From Rickettsiales bacterium (GTDB taxonomy: Bacteria; Pseudomonadota; Alphaproteobacteria; Rickettsiales; UBA3002): 12,515 bases of DNA. This document shows positions 7,436 to 12,515 of the stretch, one piece after another. How positions within the stretch are numbered: the stretch's first letter is position 1; each line of letters opens with the position of its first letter. The position numbers were made by a program, and so were the translations under genes. The notes below the pieces were generated by a model. It worked only from the letters and a program-made list of their open reading frames with translations. It had not been told where the DNA came from and did not search any database. The stretch covers positions 1 to 12,515 of the forward strand of contig JAJTIB010000015.1 of the NCBI GenBank assembly GCA_021300075.1. Reading direction: 5' to 3'.

Positions 7436-8152
7436 CTACGCCCAGGCCGTCAGCGTCAGCAACTCCACCGTCATTGGCAGGCGGCCATCTTCGTCGCCGA
7501 ATTCGCAGCGGTAGTAAGATTCGGCGCGCGCAAACAACCCGCGCGGCGTGAAATTCTTGCGAGCATCTGTGAGTGGGTTGGCTTGCCCCATGCCCCGCAA
7601 TTCATGCATCAATGCGCGAAGGTCCGGATAGGTCAGGGTGATGGTTTCACTGTCAATCACCGGCTCCTTGAATCCAGCACGTGTTAATAGATTTCCTGCC
7701 TCGCGCGGATCAAGAAATGGCGCGACCCGAGGCGAAATTCCGCCCATCAATTCGCTCTCGGCATAAGCGAGGGAGGCGCGCAGTTCCTGTAAGCTCGCCC
7801 CTCCAGGAAAGAGGGCCAGGAGCAAGCCGCCGGGTGTGAGAGCAAGGCGCATTTGCACGAGCTGGCCCACGACATCATTCATCAGATGCAGTACGCCGAG
7901 GCTCGCGATGGCATCATAATGTTGCGGCGTAAGGCCGAGTAATTCCTGAGGCGGATGCCGCTGTAAATCCAGATTTTCCGCAGCCGTAGGCGCAAGCAGT
8001 AAGCGCGTCGCTGTGCCATGATGAATTTCATCAAGACGTTCTTTAAGCCGCGCACACATGACCTGCCAAAGCGCGTCATGGGCATAAAATCGCGGTGCAG
8101 CGCGTCGCTGGTGGAGCGCAATTAAGGCGGGATTAAAAATCAACGGTTGCAT
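7436..8152 (-). CDS. NDUFAF5/BioC-like methyltransferase-fold protein with degenerate SAM site
   Basis: A 238-residue protein recognisable by its N-terminal RRAAPRFYAHDALWQVMCARL region and by its C-terminal half: LHLMNDVVGQLVQMRLALTPGGLLLALFPGG (about residues 88-118, in pieces), ELMGGISPRVAPFLDPREAGNLLTRAGF, LRGMGQANPL and a terminal ESYYRCEFGDEDGRLPMTVELLTLTAWA. This is the pattern of the alphaproteobacterial relatives of human NDUFAF5 (complex I assembly) and BioC. What is odd is the part where motif I should be: instead of a D-L-G-x-G-x-G loop there is TRLLLAPTAAENLDL (about 48-62), and the stretch before IASLGVLHLMND looks some 25 residues shorter than usual. SAM binding is therefore doubtful. 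The start has AGAGG about five bases upstream. It diverges from comF across 29 bases and converges on mutT. Family call is good; activity uncertain. Confidence 0.8.
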   Translation of the reverse strand: MQPLIFNPALIALHQRRAAPRFYAHDALWQVMCARLKERLDEIHHGTATRLLLAPTAAENLDLQRHPPQELLGLTPQHYDAIASLGVLHLMNDVVGQLVQMRLALTPGGLLLALFPGGASLQELRASLAYAESELMGGISPRVAPFLDPREAGNLLTRAGFKEPVIDSETITLTYPDLRALMHELRGMGQANPLTDARKNFTPRGLFARAESYYRCEFGDEDGRLPMTVELLTLTAWA

Positions 8153-8181
8153 CTTACCTCTTCTATAATACTCTTAGTCGC
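8153..8181. promoter_or_regulatory. 29-base divergent gap with a TATAAT box
   Basis: The only non-coding bases between the methyltransferase-like gene and comF. It contains TATAAT at 8164-8169 on the + strand (TATTAT at 8170-8165 on the - strand), so a -10 element for either gene is possible. No convincing -35 box is seen at 16-18 bases in either direction, and the - strand also carries the AGAGG ribosome binding site here. Any promoters must extend into the neighbouring coding sequences. comF itself has no visible ribosome binding site. Confidence 0.25.
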
Positions 8182-8937
8182 ATGACCAGCCTCACCGCCA
8201 TGCGTGTGCCCGTGCGTGCTTTTGGCCAATGGGCGCTTGACCATCTCTACCCGCCGCGCTGCCCGAGCTGTCAGATGCCGGTGGCGGCACAGGGACATTT
8301 ATGCAGTGCGTGTTTTGGTGATCTGCATCTCATCGGCGATCCGTGTTGTGCGGCGTGCGGTATTCCCTTTACCGTATCGATGGGGCAGGGGGCACTATGT
8401 CCTGACTGCCTCGACCATCCGCCGCGCTTTGATGTGGCGCGTTCGGCACTGGTGTATGGCGAAGTTACGGGCAAACTCATTCATCAGCTCAAATACCATG
8501 ATCGGATGATTGGCCTGTCGCGCTATGCACAGTGGCTTACCCGTGCCGGCCAGGACCTGCTTGCGGATAGTGAGGTGATCATTCCCGTGCCGCTGCATTG
8601 GCGGCGCCTGATATTGCGGCGTTATAATCAGGCGGCCTGGCTCGCCTATGCGCTCGAGCAACTGACAGGCATTGCTTGCGCGCCACAATTGCTGCGCCGC
8701 GTGCGCCCGACCCGCTCGCAGGCGCGTATGCGGCGGGAAGAGCGGCTGTTAAATCTCAAACATGCCTTTGCCGTGCCGAAAAAATTTCTGCCGCAGATTG
8801 CCGGTAAACGGGTGCTGCTGGTCGATGATGTGATGACCACCGGCGCAACAATCAATGCCTGCGCGCAGACGTTAAGAAATGCCGGGGCGCAAAAAATCTA
8901 TGCGCTGACATTGGCGCGGACAGTGCGGCATTTATGA
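8182..8937 (+). CDS. comF: ComF family protein (zinc finger plus phosphoribosyltransferase domain)
   Basis: A 251-residue cytoplasmic protein. The N-terminal part carries paired cysteines typical of the ComF double zinc finger: C27/C30, C41/C44, C55/C56/C59 and C73/C76. The C-terminal part is a type I phosphoribosyltransferase-like domain with the PRPP loop VLLVDDVMTTGAT (residues 211-223) and conserved IIPVPLHWRRLILRRYNQAAWLA (133-155, in part). Relatives are needed for DNA uptake in naturally competent bacteria (ComF) or are called GntX; in alphaproteobacteria the gene is widespread and its role is not settled, so competence should not be assumed from it alone. The ATG at 8182 has no clear ribosome binding site; M7 at 8200 is an alternative that would keep all domains. 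It overlaps the next gene by four bases (ATGA). Confidence 0.92.
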   Translation: MTSLTAMRVPVRAFGQWALDHLYPPRCPSCQMPVAAQGHLCSACFGDLHLIGDPCCAACGIPFTVSMGQGALCPDCLDHPPRFDVARSALVYGEVTGKLIHQLKYHDRMIGLSRYAQWLTRAGQDLLADSEVIIPVPLHWRRLILRRYNQAAWLAYALEQLTGIACAPQLLRRVRPTRSQARMRREERLLNLKHAFAVPKKFLPQIAGKRVLLVDDVMTTGATINACAQTLRNAGAQKIYALTLARTVRHL

Positions 8938-9761
8938 GCTTTATCGCCGCCTGCATTCAGATGAATAGTGGCGAGGACGTCGCCGCAAATATCGCTCAGG
9001 CTGAGAAATTGCTGCGCGAAGCGCTGGCAGAGAAGGCGCAGTTTATTGCCTTGCCGGAGAATTGTTTTTCGATGCGCCGCGAGGGTATGGCGGGAGGCGG
9101 GATTTATCCGATGGAGAGCCATCCCGGCATTTGCTGGGCAAAAGATGCCGCCGCGCAGCATAAAGTTCATCTTCTGGTGGGCTCGATCCGCGCTGAACTT
9201 CCTGGGCGCGATTTACCGCTGAACCGATCGGTGCTGATTGGGCCTTCCGGTATCCTCGCCACCTATGACAAAATGCATTTGTTTGATGTGACGCTGCCGG
9301 ATGGAACCGAGTACCGCGAATCCTCGCGCGCGGGCCATGGCGAGGCGGCGGTGCTGGCACGTATGAAGCTGGCAGCGATTGGCATGACCATCTGTTACGA
9401 TGTGCGGTTTGCAGCGCTTTATCATGCCCTCGCCCAGGCGGGCGGAGAACTCTTTACCGTCCCTTCGGCCTTCACCCGACCCACGGGTGCGGCGCATTGG
9501 GAGGTGCTGCTCAGGGCGCGGGCGATTGAAAATGGCGCTTTCGTGCTGGCTCCGGCGCAATGTGGCGAACATCCCGGCGGGCGCACGACCTATGGTCATT
9601 CGCTTATTATTGATCCCTGGGGCAAGATTCTGGCGGCGGCGGATGGCGATCATCCGGGAATTATCTGTGCTGAGATTGATGTCAAGAAAGTAGCCGAAGC
9701 CCGTACGCAGATTCCAGTTCTGCGTCATAGCCACGCGCAGATTCCGGTGAGAATTATCTAG
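8934..9761 (+). CDS. Carbon-nitrogen hydrolase, Nit1/NIT2-type amidase
   Basis: A 275-residue cytoplasmic enzyme of the nitrilase superfamily. The catalytic triad is visible: Glu in ALPENCFS (E42), Lys in YDKMHLFDV (K113) and nucleophilic Cys in MTICYDVRF (C154). The segment PSAFTRPTGAAHWEVLLRARAIENGAFVLAPAQCG (residues 177-211, in pieces) and GHSLIIDPWGKIL (221-233) are typical of the Nit branch, whose characterised members hydrolyse deaminated glutathione or omega-amides of alpha-keto acids. By that likeness it is a metabolite-repair amidase; the exact substrate is inferred. Its ATG overlaps the comF stop (ATGA), so the two are translationally coupled. Its TAG stop shares the palindrome CTAG with the stop of the convergent gene. 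Confidence 0.92.
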   Translation: MSFIAACIQMNSGEDVAANIAQAEKLLREALAEKAQFIALPENCFSMRREGMAGGGIYPMESHPGICWAKDAAAQHKVHLLVGSIRAELPGRDLPLNRSVLIGPSGILATYDKMHLFDVTLPDGTEYRESSRAGHGEAAVLARMKLAAIGMTICYDVRFAALYHALAQAGGELFTVPSAFTRPTGAAHWEVLLRARAIENGAFVLAPAQCGEHPGGRTTYGHSLIIDPWGKILAAADGDHPGIICAEIDVKKVAEARTQIPVLRHSHAQIPVRII

Positions 9762-10429
9762 TGGGCGATGGCCGCGCTATTTTCCAGTGAGCCGAGATGC
9801 GCGCGCTCGCTTGTGACTTTGGTTTTGGGAGTTGCGGTGGTATATTCATTCGGATTTTCTGCGATGTTATCTTGATGCTTGGCGGGCGTTTCGCCTGTGT
9901 TTGCTGAGGATTCAACTTGCGCTTTTAGTTTCTCGCGCAGATGGCGGATTTCATCCTGCGCGTGTTTGAATTGCTGTTGGCCTTGGTGGGCACTAAGCCC
10001 ACCTTTTACGCCATAGACCCAAGGAGCGATGAAAAAGCCGAAGGCTCCAAGCAGTCCGCCACCAAACACGGCGGCTTCCAGTCGTTCTTCAGGGATATTG
10101 GCTCTTTTCCTCAGTTGTTTTGCGCCGGGTATTTCTTCTGCAATCCAGTGTGCGGCTCTGGTGATAGCGCCGGCGATAGTGGCCATTAGCCGCGTGCCCC
10201 AGCCATGATCTGGGGTACGATGTTTTTGATGAAAGTTGCGTAAGCTCGTCTCCAGTTTGTTAATGTGCTTGTAGCCAAAATAGGATCCAACCGCGCCAAC
10301 ACCCAGCCCTATTGCAGCCATGACCCAGTGGGCATAAAACATATAACCGGCGGCCGCTACTGCTACTCCTGGGCCTTTATAGGCTTCAGTCGTGATATCG
10401 CTTTTGGGCGGTGGTTGTTCTTGTGTCAT
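9758..10429 (-). CDS. Unrecognised membrane protein with two glycine-rich hydrophobic segments
   Basis: I do not recognise this 223-residue protein. It has a polar proline-containing N-terminus (1-18), a long Gly/Ala-rich hydrophobic stretch (about 21-52), an amphipathic middle with LMATIAGAITRAAHWIAEEI (81-100), a second Gly-rich hydrophobic stretch (about 118-144, AAVFGGGLLGAFGFFIAPWVYG in part), a short charged probable coiled coil (about 148-172), and a polar, probably disordered tail of some 50 residues rich in Thr, Asn, Glu and Lys. No signal peptide cleavage site or catalytic motif is evident. The ATG at 10429 has no clear ribosome binding site, and two copies of GATGACAG lie just upstream. 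It lies 60 bases downstream of ubiG on the same strand and converges on the Nit gene, sharing the palindromic stop CTAG. Coding is supported by the length of the frame and protein-like composition only. Confidence 0.7.
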   Translation of the reverse strand: MTQEQPPPKSDITTEAYKGPGVAVAAAGYMFYAHWVMAAIGLGVGAVGSYFGYKHINKLETSLRNFHQKHRTPDHGWGTRLMATIAGAITRAAHWIAEEIPGAKQLRKRANIPEERLEAAVFGGGLLGAFGFFIAPWVYGVKGGLSAHQGQQQFKHAQDEIRHLREKLKAQVESSANTGETPAKHQDNIAENPNEYTTATPKTKVTSERAHLGSLENSAAIAH

Positions 10430-10450
10430 CTGTGTATTCTATCGAGGTAA

Positions 10451-10469
10451 GATGACAGTTTGATGACAG
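10451..10469. repeat. Two direct copies of GATGACAG at an 11-base period
   Basis: GATGACAG occurs at 10451-10458 and 10462-10469, separated by three bases, in the 60-base gap between ubiG and the unknown membrane protein gene, about 22 bases upstream of the latter's start. The 11-base period is about one helical turn, a spacing often found for tandem regulator half-sites. It could also be chance or a small duplication. Confidence 0.35.
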
Positions 10470-10489
10470 ATCGTGATTTCTTGAAAGAA

Positions 10490-11233
10490 TTATGGCCGGC
10501 GGGCGACGAGCAGATAATTCACGTCCAGATCATTGGATTTTAATGCGAATTCCCAGTTTTGTGGACGAAAAACCATACCGGTTACATCACATATTTCAAG
10601 CCCCCTTTGCGTTAATGCGCGCTGCATTTCTGAGGGTTTGATGAATTTTTGCCAGTCATGCGTGCCGCGCGGCAGCCAGCCGAGTATATATTCCGCGCCG
10701 ATAATGCCCATGAGATAGGATTTTACCGTGCGGTTAAGCGTGGAGAGTATGAGCATTCCGCCAGGGGCTACGAGCTTGGTCAGCGCGTCATAGAACAGAT
10801 CGAGGTGATTGACATGTTCTATGACTTCAAGTGCAAGGACGAGGTCATAGTTCGTGCCCGTGGCCGCCAGATCCTCGGCGCTGCCACTGCGGTAATCAAT
10901 TGTAAGTCTGGATTGCTGGGCATGGAGTGTCGCTACCGCAATATTTTTCTCCGAAGCGTCAAGTCCGGTGACTTTAGCGCCCAGGCGCGCCATGGGCTCA
11001 CTGATGAGTCCGCCGCCGCAGCCAATATCAAGGAGCGTTTTGCCGCTGAGGACCTGCCCTTCATTTATAGCAAAATGCTCTGCCGCGCGGGCCTTGATGT
11101 AGGAAATCCGCAACGGATTGATGCGATGCAACGGTTTGAATTTTCCGTTTTCGTCCCACCACTGCTCGGCAATGCGTGAGAATTGCTCGACTTCAGCGGG
11201 GTTGATGGTGGTAGCGCCCAATCTGTAAGACAT
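10490..11233 (-). CDS. ubiG: Ubiquinone biosynthesis O-methyltransferase UbiG
   Basis: Catalyses both SAM-dependent O-methylations in ubiquinone synthesis, at the cytoplasmic face of the membrane. Length, 247 residues, is normal. The N-terminus has the family pattern EVEQFSRIAEQWWDENGKFKPLHRINPLRI (residues 14-43, in part). SAM motif I LLDIGCGGG (67-75), the acidic end of beta 2, TGLDASE (89-95), motif II YDLVLALEVIEHV (129-141) and motif III APGGMLILSTLNRT (156-169) are all intact. The segment YILGWLPRGTHDWQKFIKP (182-200) is diagnostic of UbiG and includes the membrane-binding insertion. The start is supported by AAGGAAG eight bases upstream. It shares a 56-base divergent gap with the TPR-methyltransferase gene. 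Presence of ubiG implies a respiring organism using ubiquinone. Confidence 0.98.
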   Translation of the reverse strand: MSYRLGATTINPAEVEQFSRIAEQWWDENGKFKPLHRINPLRISYIKARAAEHFAINEGQVLSGKTLLDIGCGGGLISEPMARLGAKVTGLDASEKNIAVATLHAQQSRLTIDYRSGSAEDLAATGTNYDLVLALEVIEHVNHLDLFYDALTKLVAPGGMLILSTLNRTVKSYLMGIIGAEYILGWLPRGTHDWQKFIKPSEMQRALTQRGLEICDVTGMVFRPQNWEFALKSNDLDVNYLLVARRP

Positions 11234-11306
11234 TTGCTATGCTTCCTTGCGCGTGCTAGCGTTAGCAGGAAATAAGGAGCGTATTCGAGATGCGTGATTC
11301 TGGCAA
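11234..11306. promoter_or_regulatory. Compact divergent control region of ubiG and the TPR-methyltransferase gene
   Basis: The 56-base gap (11234-11289) contains ribosome binding sites for both directions: AAGGAAG on the - strand (11248-11242) and AAGGAG on the + strand (11274-11279). Between them is a small inverted repeat TGCTA-GCGT-TAGCA (11254-11267). A possible ubiG promoter on the - strand is TTGCCA (11306-11301), a 17-base spacer, and TACGCT (11283-11278); the -35 is good, the -10 poor. It would lie over the start of the opposite gene. No good + strand promoter was found. Confidence 0.3.
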
Positions 11307-12309
11307 GCGGGCAACCATGCAATTCAGCTCTCTTAAAGAGGCGGCGCGGGAGATGTTTATTGATCGTCCACGCGTTTTTTTAAATACATTGCTCTACCGG
11401 CTTCGTTATTTACCACAGACCAATTTTGATATTGGCTGTCAGTTTGCTGACCGCCAGCTTTATCGCGATGCGCGGATGCGTTTCCGCGTGGCACTCTGGC
11501 TGGCGCCGGAATTTACTGAGGCGTGGCACAATATCGGCGTTTGTTACCTTCAATTGGGCGAGAAAACCAAGGCCGCACAGGCGTTTCGTAAAGTGCTGGC
11601 TTTGGCGCCTGGCCACGAAGAAGCGCTCTATCTTCTAGCGACGCTTGGTCCGGAATTTCTGCCAGCGGAGCGGCAACCCAGCGTGATGCCGTTGGCGATG
11701 GTGCAGCGTTTTTTTGTCGCCGTCTCCCATGTTTACCGTGAGATGGAAACCAATAACCGCTATGCAGCACCGCAGTTGCTTGAGCAGAAATCTGCACCGT
11801 TTCTGGCTGCGCCCAGCGGCCTGGTAGTGGCGGATTTTGGCGCTGGCGTTGGGCTTTCGTCACTGCCCTGGCGTGGCAAGGCTGCCAGATTGATTGCGGT
11901 AGATGTGACGCCGGCGATGCTGGCGGAAGCGCGCGCGATGAAAGCGGCTGAGGGCAAGCTGTTTGACGAAATTATTGAGGGTAATTTACTACAACCCGGA
12001 ACCATTCCCATTTCTTCGGCCTCGCTGGATGTGGCGCTTTTATGTAATGTGGCGCAGTTTATCGGTGATTTGCGGGTCGTGATTCAGGCGATTAGTCGTT
12101 GGCTGAAACCCGGGGGGATTCTGGTGATGACGGTTGAACCTTATGCTGGCGATGGTTTTGGCATCAATGGAAAAACCAGCCGCTTTGGCCATTCGGCGAA
12201 TTATTTGAAAAAACTGGCAGAATCGTCGGGGTTAGAGATAATGCTGCAGGAGAGAATCCAGATATACCCCGAAACTTCGGCGGGAATTACGATTTTCAGA
12301 AAAGGATAG
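11290..12309 (+). CDS. TPR-repeat / SAM-dependent methyltransferase fusion protein
   Basis: A 339-residue cytoplasmic protein with two parts. Residues about 46-116 form two to three tetratricopeptide repeats, the clearest being TEAWHNIGVCYLQLGEKTKAAQAFRKVLALAPGH (76-109, in pieces), which usually bind a partner protein. Residues about 175-337 form a class I methyltransferase fold: motif I VVADFGAGVGLSS (179-191), the beta 2 acid in IAVDVTPAMLAEA (202-214), motif II SLDVALLCNVAQF (245-257) and motif III LKPGGILVMTVEP (272-284). The pattern suggests a protein methyltransferase that chooses its target through the TPRs, but the target is unknown. The start has AAGGAG ten bases upstream; M10 is less likely. 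It diverges from ubiG and is followed after three bases by a GNAT gene that it probably shares an mRNA with. Confidence 0.88.
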   Translation: MRDSGKRATMQFSSLKEAAREMFIDRPRVFLNTLLYRLRYLPQTNFDIGCQFADRQLYRDARMRFRVALWLAPEFTEAWHNIGVCYLQLGEKTKAAQAFRKVLALAPGHEEALYLLATLGPEFLPAERQPSVMPLAMVQRFFVAVSHVYREMETNNRYAAPQLLEQKSAPFLAAPSGLVVADFGAGVGLSSLPWRGKAARLIAVDVTPAMLAEARAMKAAEGKLFDEIIEGNLLQPGTIPISSASLDVALLCNVAQFIGDLRVVIQAISRWLKPGGILVMTVEPYAGDGFGINGKTSRFGHSANYLKKLAESSGLEIMLQERIQIYPETSAGITIFRKG

Positions 12310-12312
12310 TTC

Positions 12313-12515
12313 ATGGTTTACCGGATGCATGCGGTTGGGCGTTCGCACGCCAAGGCACTGGCGGAGTTGCATGGCAAATGTTTTGCTAAAGGCTGGGGCT
12401 ATCTCGAATTTGAGAGTTTCTTTGAACGCACGGGAGTTTTTGCCGGCATGGCTTACGGCACGGATAAAAAACCAGTCGGGTTCGTATTGTGCTGGGTGAT
12501 TGAGGACCAATGCGA
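12313..12515 (+). CDS. GNAT acetyltransferase, RimI-like, N-terminal part (3' truncated by window edge)
   Basis: The frame from ATG at 12313 stays open to the window end (67 codons plus two bases). AAAGGA six bases before the ATG supports the start. The translation, with ALAELHGKCFAKGWGYLEFESFF followed by AYGTDKKPVGFVLCWVIEDQC, matches the first helix and beta strands of a GNAT N-acetyltransferase; the C-F-A-x-x-W spacing and GFVL strand resemble RimI, which acetylates the N-terminus of ribosomal protein S18, and its alphaproteobacterial relatives. The acetyl-CoA binding motif (R/Q-x-x-G-x-G/A) would lie beyond the edge, so specificity cannot be settled. It begins three bases after the stop of the TPR-methyltransferase gene. 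Confidence 0.75.
   Translation, partial: MVYRMHAVGRSHAKALAELHGKCFAKGWGYLEFESFFERTGVFAGMAYGTDKKPVGFVLCWVIEDQC

Noticed and set aside
7337..7687. 116-codon + strand frame starting within palindromic element copy 2
   Set aside because: It begins in the repeat and runs antisense through the 3' end of the methyltransferase-like gene, with a composition unlike a real protein.
10470..10489. TTCTT-GA-AAGAA palindrome as a terminator of ubiG
   Set aside because: The loop would be two bases and the stem is A/T-only and short; no T run follows.

Overview
The window is a stretch of ordinary chromosomal genes from a Gram-negative bacterium, most probably an alphaproteobacterium. The reasons are the protein flavour and the gene order: a SecA with the CxCxSG...CH zinc tail diverging from a secreted parvulin, argJ and mutT; a YdcH/DUF465 protein and CBU_0592-like membrane proteins after aspS; and an NDUFAF5/BioC-like methyltransferase diverging from comF. 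I cannot place it to order or genus. Gene density is high and no gap without a gene exceeds about 125 bases.

Left part (1-4706). The 3' portion of aspS enters from the left edge. It is followed on the + strand by a DUF465 protein and two tiny tandem, coupled CBU_0592-like membrane proteins, the second of which overlaps the end of the convergent secA gene tail to tail. secA runs leftward from 4584. A 122-base divergent gap with a recognisable sigma70-type promoter for secA separates it from the next unit.

Middle part (4707-8152). A rightward unit holds a secreted parvulin-type prolyl isomerase, argJ (overlapping it by 8 bases) and mutT. SecA and the isomerase link by theme (export and folding of exported proteins); argJ is arginine biosynthesis and mutT is nucleotide-pool cleaning. 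Two related palindromic elements built from variable 7-base units and an 11-base core flank mutT: one fills the argJ-mutT gap, the other fills the gap between mutT and a convergent methyltransferase-like gene. These are the most unusual non-coding structures here. The methyltransferase-like protein keeps the family's C-terminal half but appears to have lost the glycine-rich SAM-binding motif.

Right part (8182-12515). comF and a Nit-family amidase form a 4-base-overlapping pair to the right. Convergent to them is an unrecognised 223-residue membrane protein, then ubiG (ubiquinone biosynthesis), both on the - strand. Divergent from ubiG is a TPR-methyltransferase fusion protein followed by the start of a GNAT acetyltransferase resembling RimI, cut by the window edge.

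I found no CRISPR array, insertion sequence, phage gene, tRNA or rRNA, and no clear new multi-gene system. The best leads are the palindromic elements around mutT, the degenerate methyltransferase and the unknown membrane protein.
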